Shown here piece after piece: positions 43,759-51,820 of a stretch of DNA of 64,000 nucleotides (positions are counted from its first letter, which is position 1; each line of letters starts with the position of its first letter). The notes under the pieces are model-generated. The model had not been told where the DNA came from. It was given only the letters and a program-made list of their open reading frames with translations, and ran no database searches. The stretch is from Bacteroidales bacterium (GTDB lineage: Bacteria > Bacteroidota > Bacteroidia > Bacteroidales > P3): the NCBI GenBank assembly GCA_024681475.1, contig JAILAT010000022.1:1-64000 (forward strand), in the 5' to 3' direction. Both the position numbers and the translations under genes were made by a program.

Positions 43759-45621
43759 ATGGAAAACAGCAAATTGTTCGCCGAATTTCCGCCCGTATCG
43801 ACGGAAAAATGGGAAGAAGTGATTAACAAAGACCTCAAAGGGGCCGATTACGAGAAGAAACTGGTGTGGAAAACCATCGAGGGCTTCAAGGTCAAACCGT
43901 ACTACCGTGCCGAGGACCTCGCCACGCTGGACTATCTGGACACCAACCCCGCGCAGTATCCCTATACGCGTGGCAAACAAGTGGCCAGCAACGTATGGGA
44001 CATCCGCCAAGATGTGCGCGAAAAAGACCCCGCCAAGGCGAACGCCTTTGCCCTCGACGCCGTGAAACGCGGCGCCACGGCGCTGGGCTTCTGCACCAAA
44101 GAGGTGAATGACGAGGCCGCCATGGAGACACTGCTGAAAGACATCCACATCAGCGCTGTACGCATCCATTTCAACTGCTCGCCCGACTTCATGAAAACAA
44201 TGCAACTCTTTGTGGCAGTGGCACGTAAACGCGGCTTCGACACCCAGGAGCTGGAGGGCAGTATCAACTGCGATATCTTCAAACGTGCGCTGATGCACGG
44301 CGAATTCAAGGGCGGCATCGACGCTCAACTCGACGAGCTGGTGGCTCTCATCAACTACGCCAAGGAGAATCTGCCCAAATTCCGCGTGCTGACAGTCAAC
44401 GGTAGTGCCCTGCAGAACGCTGGCGCCACGAGCGTACAGGAGCTGGGCTTCACCCTCGCCGCCGCCAACGACCTGATGGCCCGACTGACCGACAAGGGAC
44501 TGGACGCTACATTGATAGCCAAAAACATGGTATTCAACTTCGCCACCGGCGGCAACTACTTTATGGAAATGGCCAAAATCCGCGCCGCCCGCATGACATG
44601 GAGCAATATTGTGAAACAATACAACCCCACATGCGACTGCGCCTACAAGGTGTTCATCAACGCCACCTCGTCGGAGTGGAACAAATCGGTGTTCGACCCT
44701 TATGTCAATATGCTGCGCACCACTACGGAGACCATGAGCGCCGCCATCGCCGGTGCCGACTCCATCTCGACGGCACCTTTCGACATCACCTTCAAGGAGG
44801 CCGACGACTTCAGCTACCGCATAGCCCGCAACCAGCAGATTCTGCTGAAAGAGGAGTCCTATCTCGACAAGATTGTCGACCCGGCAGCCGGCAGCTACTA
44901 CATTGAGAACCTCACCAACTCGATAGCCCAATACGCATGGGAAGCCTTCCTCGCCATCGAGGAGAAGGGCGGTATGGTGAAGGCCATCGAGGCCAACTAC
45001 GTGCAGGACGAGATTGCCAAGACCGCTCAGCAGCGCGACATGGACATCGCCACCCGCCGCACCACCATCCTGGGCACCAACCAGTATCCCAACCTGACGG
45101 AGAGCATGAGCGCCAAGATTGAGAAGAATGGCAAATGCTGCTGTTGCTGTGCCGAAGGCGGTGCCTTCAAGACGCTGAAACCCTACCGCGGTGCAGAACC
45201 CTTCGAGGCTCTGCGTCTGGCCACCGAGCATTCGGGCAAGAAACCGCGTGTATTCCTTCTGACCTACGGCAACCTGGCCATGCGTCGCGCCCGCAGCGGC
45301 TTCGCCACCAACTTCTTCGGCGTGGCAGGCTACGAGATTATGGACAACAACGGCTTCGCCAATGTGGAGGAAGGTGTGAAGGCTGCATTGGAGGCCAAGG
45401 CCGACATTGTTGTGCTCTGCTCGTCGGACGACGAATATGCCGAAATCACCGAAGCAGCCTGCAAGGGACTGAAGGGCAAGGTGAAGAGCATCGTCCTGGC
45501 CGGATTCCCCAAAGACATGGTGGAGACCTACAAAGGCTACGGCATCGACGAATTCATCCACGTGAAGACCAACGTGCTGGAGTCGCTGACCGGCTTCCAG
45601 AAACTGATGGGCATCATGTAA
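43759..45621 (+). CDS. mutA: Methylmalonyl-CoA mutase small subunit MutA
   Basis: A 620-residue subunit of the cobalamin-dependent enzyme that interconverts succinyl-CoA and (R)-methylmalonyl-CoA on the route to propionate. The TIM-barrel part has YPYTRGKQVASNVWDIRQ (about 73-90), IVDPAAGSYYIENLT (about 374-388) and the QYPN linker; the C-terminal flavodoxin-like domain (about 490-620) lacks a clear DxHxxG cobalamin motif, as usual for the small subunit. Odd: five consecutive Cys (460-464) in the linker between domains. The partner gene mutB, usually directly downstream, is not in the window; lptG follows. ATG at 43759 chosen over the longer frame by homology of the start. Confidence 0.9.
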   Translation: MENSKLFAEFPPVSTEKWEEVINKDLKGADYEKKLVWKTIEGFKVKPYYRAEDLATLDYLDTNPAQYPYTRGKQVASNVWDIRQDVREKDPAKANAFALDAVKRGATALGFCTKEVNDEAAMETLLKDIHISAVRIHFNCSPDFMKTMQLFVAVARKRGFDTQELEGSINCDIFKRALMHGEFKGGIDAQLDELVALINYAKENLPKFRVLTVNGSALQNAGATSVQELGFTLAAANDLMARLTDKGLDATLIAKNMVFNFATGGNYFMEMAKIRAARMTWSNIVKQYNPTCDCAYKVFINATSSEWNKSVFDPYVNMLRTTTETMSAAIAGADSISTAPFDITFKEADDFSYRIARNQQILLKEESYLDKIVDPAAGSYYIENLTNSIAQYAWEAFLAIEEKGGMVKAIEANYVQDEIAKTAQQRDMDIATRRTTILGTNQYPNLTESMSAKIEKNGKCCCCCAEGGAFKTLKPYRGAEPFEALRLATEHSGKKPRVFLLTYGNLAMRRARSGFATNFFGVAGYEIMDNNGFANVEEGVKAALEAKADIVVLCSSDDEYAEITEAACKGLKGKVKSIVLAGFPKDMVETYKGYGIDEFIHVKTNVLESLTGFQKLMGIM

Positions 45622-45682
45622 TAGTCCATTCCTCGGCTTTTGACGAATGAGGAGTGAACTAAAAATATAATGAATACAAAAA

Positions 45683-45708
45683 TAGAGACGCGGCCCGCCG
45701 CGTCTCTA
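45683..45708. repeat. Perfect REP-like palindrome between mutA and the LptG gene
   Basis: Arms of 11 bp (TAGAGACGCGG and CCGCGTCTCTA) around a CCCG loop. There is no T-run, so it is not a standard terminator. Its GACGCGG core recurs in the palindrome behind rpsA (53662-53691), which suggests a dispersed repeat family. Confidence 0.7.
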
Positions 45709-45720
45709 CAATAATGGAGC

Positions 45721-46815
45721 ATGCGCAACAACCGCTACAGGCTGATAGACCGATACATCCTGGGGAAATATGTGAAGACATTTTTCCTCTTTCTGGTGCT
45801 TATCATCACGATAGTCATCACCTTCGACGTGTCGGAGAAGCTCGACGACTTTCTGCGCAACCAGGCTCCCGTGAAGGAGATCATCTTCCACTACTACATC
45901 AACTTCATTCCCAACTTCTTCATCCTCTACAGCCCGCTATTCATCTTCATCGCAGTCATTTACTTCACGGCCAAGATGGCCTCGAACACCGAGGTTGTGG
46001 CCATTCTGGGCAGCGGCATCAACTACACACGCTTCCTGCGGCCCTATCTGCACGGCTCGATTATGCTGGCATTGGCGGTGCTACTGGTGGGTAACTTCGT
46101 AATACCCAAGAGCAACGTACACCTCAAAGCCTTCGAGCACCAATACGTGAAGATCTACCAGAAGAGTTTCTACAGCGAGCTGCATTTCCAGTCGAGCCCC
46201 GGCGTGCAGGTCTACACACAGAGCTACGACGTGAAAGGACAGTCGGCGCTGAACTTTCATCGCGACAGTTTCGACGAAAACGGCGTGATGACTGAGCGCA
46301 TCGCCGCCAACCGAATCTCCTACGACTCAGTGACAGGGAAATGGGACGGAACAATAGTGCATGTCCGCACCATCGACGGCGAGCAAGAACATCTGCGCAA
46401 CATGCGCAAAGCCATGCTCGACCTGGGGCTGACTCCCGAAGACTTCAACCAGGCAGCCAAACAAATCACGACCATGAACAGCATCGAGCTATACCGTCAT
46501 ATCCAACGGGAGAAGATGCGTGGCGCCGGCGCGGTGACTGCGGCGAAGATAGAGCTGTGGCAACGACTCGTCAACCCGCTGGCAATCATAGTCATGACCT
46601 TTATCGGCGTCTCCATATCGTCGCGCAAGCGACGCGGTGGCATCGGAATACAGCTGGCCATAGGCATCGCCCTGGCCTTCGGACTCATTGTCTTCATGCG
46701 CGTCTGTGTAGTGTTTGCCGAGACAGGCGGCTTGCCGCCGCTGCTGGCAGTGTCGCTGCCGCAAATCCTATTCGGCATCGCGGCCATATATCTGATACGC
46801 AGAGCCATGCGTTAA
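45721..46815 (+). CDS. LptF/LptG (YjgP/YjgQ) family permease
   Basis: A 364-residue inner-membrane protein with three membrane segments near the N-terminus (about 18-38, 55-80, 100-120), a periplasmic beta-jellyroll-like domain (about 130-265) and three segments near the C-terminus (about 280-360). Start IDRYILGKYVKTFF matches the family's R-Y-I-x-x-x-x-x-x-x-F motif. It would be a subunit of the LptB2FG transporter that extracts lipopolysaccharide from the inner membrane. Bacteroidota commonly have one or two such genes; LptF and LptG cannot be told apart here. Confidence 0.85.
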   Translation: MRNNRYRLIDRYILGKYVKTFFLFLVLIITIVITFDVSEKLDDFLRNQAPVKEIIFHYYINFIPNFFILYSPLFIFIAVIYFTAKMASNTEVVAILGSGINYTRFLRPYLHGSIMLALAVLLVGNFVIPKSNVHLKAFEHQYVKIYQKSFYSELHFQSSPGVQVYTQSYDVKGQSALNFHRDSFDENGVMTERIAANRISYDSVTGKWDGTIVHVRTIDGEQEHLRNMRKAMLDLGLTPEDFNQAAKQITTMNSIELYRHIQREKMRGAGAVTAAKIELWQRLVNPLAIIVMTFIGVSISSRKRRGGIGIQLAIGIALAFGLIVFMRVCVVFAETGGLPPLLAVSLPQILFGIAAIYLIRRAMR

Positions 46816-46831
46816 AAAAACAATAGAAAAC

Positions 46832-47284
46832 ATGACAATAAAGGAAATTGAGAACCAAATTGTTGGCGAGTTTGCCAACTTTGAGGACTGGATGGACAAA
46901 TACAGCTACCTCATTGAGCTGGGCCGCGAATGCCCAGCCATCGATCTGGCACACAAGACGGAGAACAACCTTATCAAAGGCTGTCAGAGCAACGTGTGGC
47001 TACACTGCGAATACCGTGAAGGACGCCTCTATTTCAGTGCCGACAGCGACGCCGTCATCACCAAAGGCATCATTGCCCTGCTTATCAGAGTATTCAACGG
47101 ACAGCCCGCCAAAGATATCATGGAGGCCGACCTGGACTTCATCGACACCATAGGCCTGAAGGAGAACCTCTCCCCCACCCGCTCCAACGGTCTGACCTCG
47201 ATGATTGCGCAGCTGCGCAACTACGCCAAAGCCTATGCGCTGCTGGAAGCCACAGGCAAAGTGCCCGGAGCCGCCGAAGCCTAA
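46832..47284 (+). CDS. SufE family sulfur-acceptor protein
   Basis: A 150-residue protein of normal SufE length. The active cysteine lies in KGCQSNVWL (about 49-57) and the family's W-M-D-K-Y-x-Y-L-I-E-L-G-R N-terminal motif and the SPTRSNGLTSM C-terminal motif are present. SufE accepts sulfur from the SufS desulfurase for Fe-S cluster assembly. The other suf genes are not in the window, but the next gene is also Fe-S related, 21 bases downstream, so the two are probably co-transcribed. Confidence 0.9.
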   Translation: MTIKEIENQIVGEFANFEDWMDKYSYLIELGRECPAIDLAHKTENNLIKGCQSNVWLHCEYREGRLYFSADSDAVITKGIIALLIRVFNGQPAKDIMEADLDFIDTIGLKENLSPTRSNGLTSMIAQLRNYAKAYALLEATGKVPGAAEA

Positions 47285-47305
47285 CAAGAAAAAAAACACA
47301 ACACC

Positions 47306-47623
47306 ATGGAACCCAACAAAGAAACCATCAACAGCGCTGTCGTCAACTGTCTGCGCAACATCTACGACCCGGAGATACCCGTGAACATCTACGACCTCGG
47401 GCTGATATACAAGATAGACATCGACGACGATCTGAATGTCAAGATATTGATGACCATGACCGCTCCCGACTGTCCAGAGGCAGAATTCATGTTCCGCGAA
47501 GTGAAAGAGATGGTTGGCTACATCAGCGGCGTGAAAAGTGTGGAGGTGGAGCTCACCTTCGACCCACCCTGGTCGTTCGAGATGTTGAGCGAAGAGACCA
47601 AACTGGAACTGGGATTCATGTAG
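47306..47623 (+). CDS. MIP18/DUF59 family Fe-S assembly protein (SufT-like)
   Basis: A 105-residue protein with the DUF59 signature: the N-terminal LRNIYDPEIPVNIYDLGLIY (about 14-33), the TMTAPDCPEAEFM motif with its conserved Cys (about 50-62) and the VELTFDPPWSFEMLSEETK end. Members help mature Fe-S proteins. Its position right after SufE supports this. It could instead be named PaaD-like, but no phenylacetate genes are nearby. Confidence 0.85.
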   Translation: MEPNKETINSAVVNCLRNIYDPEIPVNIYDLGLIYKIDIDDDLNVKILMTMTAPDCPEAEFMFREVKEMVGYISGVKSVEVELTFDPPWSFEMLSEETKLELGFM

Positions 47624-47660
47624 TCCATCACTCTTAAATAATAAGTCTGTAGCATACACC

Positions 47661-48803
47661 ATGACCCTTTTGCAACACCTCATGCCCCGCCAACGCTCCT
47701 TTGTGGCCAACGCTGCCAAAGGAGCGCAGTCGGAATCGCCCAGAGCACTGTTCTGGCGGCGTTTCCGCCGCAACAAACCCGCCATGGTCAGCGGGGTGGC
47801 TTTGGCGCTGATGGCCATCATGGCCCTGCTGGGGTACCTGATCACACCCGACAGCACACCATGGTGCAACCAGCAATACCTGGAGCTGGCCACCATGAAG
47901 CCTGGCAGCCGCATGCGGTTTGCCTACATCGACGATGGCCGCGAGGTGGAGCCCTGCAGCCTGCTGCACAAGATGATCTACGGCAAACCGCTGGAATACA
48001 AAGCCATACCCGTCTATTCCGCCCGACAGACAGATAACGCATGGGAACTGGAGACCTACACAGGCTCGGAGCCCAACGACGGCGAGATACTCACCGTTTC
48101 CAACACCCAACTGAAAAAGCTGGAACAGCGTACCTTCTGGCTGGGCACCGACAGCTATGGCCGCGACGTGCTGAGCCAGATCATGATCGGCAGCCGCGTG
48201 AGTCTGTCGGTAGGACTTATCGCAGTGGCCATAGCCTTGCTTATCGGAATATTACTGGGTTCATTGGCAGCCTATTACGGCGGATGGATAGACAACGTCA
48301 TCATGTGGTTCATCAATGTGGTGTGGAGCATCCCGACGGTGCTGCTGGTGGTAGCCATCACCTTTGCGCTGGGCAAAGGGTTCTGGCAGGTGTTCATCGC
48401 CGTGGGCCTGACGATGTGGGTCGATGTCGCCCGCGTGGTGCGCGGCCAAGTACTGTCAATCAAAGAAAAAGAATACATCGAGGCGACGCGGGCCATGGGA
48501 TTCCGCACAGGTCGTATCATCCTCAGGCACATACTCCCCAACATTGTAGGTCCCGTCATCGTCATCACTGCATCGAACTTTGCATCGGCAATTTTGCTTG
48601 AAGCGGGATTGAGTTTTCTCGGAATTGGCGTTCAACCGCCTATGCCGTCATGGGGCACCATGGTGAAGGAGAACTATGGCCAAATCCTGCTCGATTCGGC
48701 CTACCTGGCATTCATCCCAGGCATCGCCATCATGATTACCGTACTAATATTCATGCTGTTAGGCAATGGCGTGCGCGACGCTATGGATGTAAAAAGCAAA
48801 TGA
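47661..48803 (+). CDS. Oligopeptide/dipeptide-type ABC transporter permease (OppC-like)
   Basis: A 380-residue inner-membrane permease. After a charged N-terminus and the first membrane helix (about 42-64) comes an unusually long periplasmic insert (about 65-155), then the family motif FWLGTDSYGRDVLSQIMIGSRVSL (about 156-179), four or five further helices, and the EAA loop EYIEATRAMGFRTGRIILRHILPN (about 272-295) that contacts the ATPase. It should pair with an OppB-type permease, ATPases and a binding protein, none of which are in the window. Substrate unknown. Confidence 0.85.
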   Translation: MTLLQHLMPRQRSFVANAAKGAQSESPRALFWRRFRRNKPAMVSGVALALMAIMALLGYLITPDSTPWCNQQYLELATMKPGSRMRFAYIDDGREVEPCSLLHKMIYGKPLEYKAIPVYSARQTDNAWELETYTGSEPNDGEILTVSNTQLKKLEQRTFWLGTDSYGRDVLSQIMIGSRVSLSVGLIAVAIALLIGILLGSLAAYYGGWIDNVIMWFINVVWSIPTVLLVVAITFALGKGFWQVFIAVGLTMWVDVARVVRGQVLSIKEKEYIEATRAMGFRTGRIILRHILPNIVGPVIVITASNFASAILLEAGLSFLGIGVQPPMPSWGTMVKENYGQILLDSAYLAFIPGIAIMITVLIFMLLGNGVRDAMDVKSK

Positions 48804-48885
48804 CAGTAATAAAATAAGGAAACCTATTTAATTATTAAAAAACATTAAAATTTGATTTTTTTTCTCCCACCTAAAAAAAAAGTCG

Positions 48886-48893
48886 TACTTTTG
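48886..48893 (+). promoter_or_regulatory. -7 promoter box of the lipoprotein pair
   Basis: TACTTTTG (TAnnTTTG) lies 68 bases before the ATG at 48962. The region upstream is strongly AT-rich (48830-48880). The two genes downstream show codon use typical of high expression. Confidence 0.5.
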
Positions 48894-48961
48894 CAAAACC
48901 AAATAAAGGAAATCTTTTTTAACAGAAAACAAAGTATTAACCATTTTAAAAATCAAAACAA

Positions 48962-49519
48962 ATGAAAAAAGTATTTTATTTCATGAGCGTTGCCGTTGTG
49001 GCTTGCGCTATGCTCGTTGCCTGTGGCAAAGACGAAGAGGTCCCCGAAGGAACTCAGGTTACTTTTGACGGTAAATCTTGGATGGCTACCGACGTTCTCG
49101 GAGAGCAGGGTTATGACAACCTGATGTTGATGGGTGCTTTCCAGAACTACGAGTCTGAGACCACTCCTTGGACCCAGGGTTACATTCCTACCACCGTTTC
49201 CAGCGTGGAGTTCGCCGATGGCAACCACTATTATTTCTTCTATGTTGAGAACGACAACGACTTCGTCGAGTACAATGGCCAAGAGTTTGCAAGATGGCAG
49301 CCCGAGACCTTCACCGAGAGCATCACTGCTATCGACCTGACCGCTCTGACCCTTGACGCTGAGATGAACGGCACGATGTACGACATGAACGAGTACGTCA
49401 ACAACGACAAGGACGTGACCGCTAAGATGAAGATCACCTGCAACAATGCAAAATGGGAAGATGTCACCGAGGCTAAGGCCATGAAGATGAACAAGAACAT
49501 GAACCTTTTCCAGAAATAA
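48962..49519 (+). CDS. Lipoprotein of unknown function
   Basis: A 185-residue protein with a lipoprotein signal peptide, lipobox LVAC (Cys about 21). The mature part is acidic and beta-rich (GTQVTFDGKSW, YYFFYVENDNDFVEYNG). No family recognised. Codons such as GCT, GTT and ACC dominate, more like rpsA than the neighbouring genes, which suggests strong expression. Followed after 24 bases by a second lipoprotein gene. Confidence 0.8.
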   Translation: MKKVFYFMSVAVVACAMLVACGKDEEVPEGTQVTFDGKSWMATDVLGEQGYDNLMLMGAFQNYESETTPWTQGYIPTTVSSVEFADGNHYYFFYVENDNDFVEYNGQEFARWQPETFTESITAIDLTALTLDAEMNGTMYDMNEYVNNDKDVTAKMKITCNNAKWEDVTEAKAMKMNKNMNLFQK

Positions 49520-49543
49520 ACCAATAAAAAAAAATACACAATC

Positions 49544-49903
49544 ATGAAAAAAGTATTTAGCGTATTAGCAATTTCGATGGCTGTGATCGCTTTCGCAGCT
49601 TGCAACAACAACCCTGAGCCCGAACCCGAGCAGGCTGAAGAGGAAGTTGTAGTTGTTGACGAGACCCCCGCTGAGCCCGTTGAGGCAGTGGCTGAGCCCG
49701 TTGAGGATGAGTCCGCAATCGTTGACGCTTCCAACAAGGCCGTGAAAACCGCCCAGGATGTGAAGAAGGCTGCCGACAACACCAAGAAGGCTGCTGAGAC
49801 CGTTGGCGAGGCTGCCAAGACCGTTAGCGAGGTGACCACCACGCTGGGTTCTGACAAGACCGCTACCACATCGAATGCTTCGAAAAAAATGAAGAAAAAC
49901 TAA
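49544..49903 (+). CDS. Small Glu/Ala/Val-rich lipoprotein
   Basis: A 119-residue protein with lipobox FAAC (Cys about 20). An acidic Pro/Glu/Val stretch (about 24-60) is followed by a helical part of repeated Lys-Lys-Ala-Ala, Lys-Thr-Ala and Glu-x-Ala-Lys-Thr-Val units (about 64-105) and a basic end (Lys-Lys-Met-Lys-Lys-Asn). The helix pattern recalls amphipathic envelope or stress proteins, but no family can be named. Codon use is again of the highly expressed type. A strong terminator follows. Confidence 0.8.
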   Translation: MKKVFSVLAISMAVIAFAACNNNPEPEPEQAEEEVVVVDETPAEPVEAVAEPVEDESAIVDASNKAVKTAQDVKKAADNTKKAAETVGEAAKTVSEVTTTLGSDKTATTSNASKKMKKN

Positions 49904-49921
49904 TTAAGAATTAGTTAAGAA

Positions 49922-49952
49922 AAAGAGACTGCCCAGGCAGTCTCTTTTTTTT
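49922..49952 (+). terminator. Rho-independent terminator behind the lipoprotein pair
   Basis: A 9-10-bp stem (AGAGACTGCC, 49924-49933, with GGCAGTCTCT, 49936-49945) is followed by T8 (about 49945-49952). Confidence 0.9.
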
Positions 49953-49966
49953 AGCTGCAAAGTGTT

Positions 49967-50488
49967 ATGAAACAGAGTCAACGACTTCTCGTTCTGGTAA
50001 TTCTGCTGAGCCTGACGATAGGCCAGGTGGGATGCACCAACAGAGACCCCAAAAAAGCCATCAGGAAGGCCGCCTACGGCTATCTCGATGCCATGGCCAA
50101 CTATCGTGTCGACGACGCCATGCTGTATTGCACCCGTGAGACACAGGAGAGCGTGATTGTCAAAGCCCGCGAACTGGTTGCCACAGTACAGGAAGGCTAT
50201 ATCGAGTCGGACACTCCCGCCAAGGTGACTATCAAAAAGATAGAGATGACCAGCGACACGACTGCCATCGTCCATTTCCACAAAAAGACACCGCTGAAAA
50301 AGCAGGACGGCGAGTTGCAGATGGTGCTGCGCCGCGGCAGCTGGCGCGCCCATGTGGTGCTGCCCAAACGCAAACCCATCAGCACCGACGAGTTTGCGAA
50401 TCCAAACAATGCTGCAGAACCCGACACGATAATAGAAATCAACGGTCGCGTAGCAATACCTTTGCCGCAGAAGAAAATGGACCGATAA
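49967..50488 (+). CDS. DUF4878-like lipoprotein
   Basis: A 173-residue protein with a lipoprotein signal (lipobox VGC, Cys about 23). The mature part has NTF2-like features of the DUF4878 type: AAYGYLDAMANYRVDDAMLYCT, then KVTIKKIEM and AIVHFHKK. The C-terminus (DTIIEINGRVAIPLPQKK) is basic. Function unknown. It begins 15 bases behind a terminator, so it should have its own promoter, which I could not find. Confidence 0.75.
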   Translation: MKQSQRLLVLVILLSLTIGQVGCTNRDPKKAIRKAAYGYLDAMANYRVDDAMLYCTRETQESVIVKARELVATVQEGYIESDTPAKVTIKKIEMTSDTTAIVHFHKKTPLKKQDGELQMVLRRGSWRAHVVLPKRKPISTDEFANPNNAAEPDTIIEINGRVAIPLPQKKMDR

Positions 50489-50512
50489 GACAAGGGCCAT
50501 CAGCCCATCGGC

Positions 50513-51592
50513 CTATCGCACACGGATGCGCCGCCCAACCTTGAGCGTGGTGGTCTCCTTCATGCCGTTGAGCTGACAGAGCTTTTTCACTGTGGTGTGA
50601 TGCCGCTTGGCGATACCCGACAAGGTGTCGCCCTTTTTTATTGTATAATACTGGGCTCCAGAATTTTTAGTATCACTTGAAGCAGTGGCGTCCTTAGCGT
50701 TGCCCGTCTGGCCGGCGCCCACAGTGACCTTGCCGTCGCGTCGGAGGGTGCGGTAGACGCTGCGATTGATGGACGACGGGGGAATGTCGATGCTGCGATT
50801 GACAGGACGGTTCGGGTCGGCCAAGCTGTGGGAAAAAAGCCACTCGTATGTTCTGTTCAGATAGAAAACATAGACCAGCTGGCCATGATTCATGCCCTGC
50901 AGACGACTGAATATCAGACGGCTGTCGCCTGTCGGAGCCACAGGGTTCTGGATCAGCGGCGCCGTGGGGCAATGGTCCATGGCATCAACAACGCGCTGCG
51001 AGGCGTTGACACTGACGGCACGGTCGGCAGTGCCATGCATAATCCATAGGGGCAACTCGTTGAGGCTGCAATAATCCTTCAGCGTGCCGCCGCCACAGAG
51101 CGCCATGGCTGCAGCGAAGCGGTGAGGATAGGTGCCCGCGACATCGATGGTGCCAAAGCCGCCAAGGCTCATTCCGAGGACATAGATACGATTGGTGTCT
51201 ACATTGTAATGTACTGTGGTCCAGTCGACCAGACGCATCACCTTATCGGGTTTCCATGAGCCACCCGGGTTCTGAGGTGCCAAGACGATAGCGTTGATGC
51301 GGAGTCCCATTTCAATGGCGTTGAGCGTGCCGTAGCGGCGCACCTTGTTGAGATCGGAGCCGCAAAGGCTGCTGCCATGCAGGAAGACTACAAGAGGAAG
51401 GCGGTCGCCGTCGGAGAGGCTGTCGGGCACCGACACAGCCAGGGAGTCGGCGGCAGCAGATGCTGGCGGGGTGTATATCCAAAAGTTATAAGCGTTTTCC
51501 ACGGTGCGCCGGAAAGGGGTCATTTCTTGCGCTACCAGCTGATTTACAACAACTAAAAATAATAATGATAGTATTATAATTGTTTTTTTCAT
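50513..51592 (-). CDS. Exported alpha/beta-hydrolase (esterase) with C-terminal LysM domain
   Basis: A 359-residue protein: signal peptide (about 1-21, LVAQ), a PHB-depolymerase/esterase-like hydrolase domain (LVVFLHGSSLCGSDL near 67-81; nucleophile GMSLGGFGT, Ser about 137; acid in MHGTADRAV; His in MNHGQLVY about 238), a low-complexity linker (about 265-310) and a LysM domain (about 312-359, YYTIKKGDTLSGIAKRH). LysM binds peptidoglycan, so the enzyme is probably held at the cell wall. The open frame continues upstream to 53632, but that part is antisense to rpsA; ATG at 51592 is chosen because the signal peptide starts there. Confidence 0.85.
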   Translation of the reverse strand: MKKTIIILSLLFLVVVNQLVAQEMTPFRRTVENAYNFWIYTPPASAAADSLAVSVPDSLSDGDRLPLVVFLHGSSLCGSDLNKVRRYGTLNAIEMGLRINAIVLAPQNPGGSWKPDKVMRLVDWTTVHYNVDTNRIYVLGMSLGGFGTIDVAGTYPHRFAAAMALCGGGTLKDYCSLNELPLWIMHGTADRAVSVNASQRVVDAMDHCPTAPLIQNPVAPTGDSRLIFSRLQGMNHGQLVYVFYLNRTYEWLFSHSLADPNRPVNRSIDIPPSSINRSVYRTLRRDGKVTVGAGQTGNAKDATASSDTKNSGAQYYTIKKGDTLSGIAKRHHTTVKKLCQLNGMKETTTLKVGRRIRVR

Positions 51593-51596
51593 GTTG

Positions 51597-51604
51597 CAAA
51601 GATA
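51597..51604 (-). promoter_or_regulatory. -7 promoter box of the LysM esterase, at leaderless spacing
   Basis: The minus strand reads TATCTTTG, then CAAC, then the ATG at 51592. The same four-base distance to ATG is seen at the plug gene (6058-6070). Transcription would start at or near the start codon. Confidence 0.5.
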
Positions 51605-51692
51605 AGAAAAAAAATGAAAAAGGGACCTTCGTGGCCTACCCTTATGCCAGAGCATAGAGCATCGGTATTTTTTATTTAGTTTAAAAAAAAGC

Positions 51693-51721
51693 TTTGTAAT
51701 TAAAAATAATGTGTATTTTTG
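51693..51721 (+). promoter_or_regulatory. Promoter of rpsA
   Basis: TTTG (51693-51696), a 17-base spacer and TATTTTTG (51714-51721). The spacer is two bases shorter than the usual 19. It leaves a leader of about 95 bases that contains the long hairpin described separately. Confidence 0.55.
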
Positions 51722-51728
51722 TAGTTCT

Positions 51729-51808
51729 AATTGTGGGACCACATCCCTGCCAATGCGGTGAAACACAATTAGATATAGATGTTTAACCCGGTTGGCAGGG
51801 CCACAATT
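51729..51808 (+). ncRNA. Structured 5' leader of rpsA (candidate autoregulatory RNA element)
   Basis: Two nested perfect helices: 51729-51736 (AATTGTGG) with 51801-51808 (CCACAATT), and 51745-51753 (CCCTGCCAA) with 51792-51800 (TTGGCAGGG), with an eight-base bulge on the 5' side only. An inner AAACA/TGTTT helix (51761-51765 with 51780-51784) is possible. The bulge plus outer 5' arm can instead fold locally (TGTGG with CCACA, 51732-51743), competing with the outer helix. The structure ends 12 bases before the ATG. Ribosomal protein S1 autoregulates its mRNA in other bacteria; that this leader does so is inference. Confidence 0.6.
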
Positions 51809-51820
51809 TTTAAAAAATAA

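Noticed and set aside
43612-45561. A 649-codon frame on the minus strand
   Set aside because: Antisense to mutA, which is unambiguous on the plus strand.
45683-45708. Terminator behind mutA
   Set aside because: Strong stem but no T-run on either strand; better described as a REP-like repeat.
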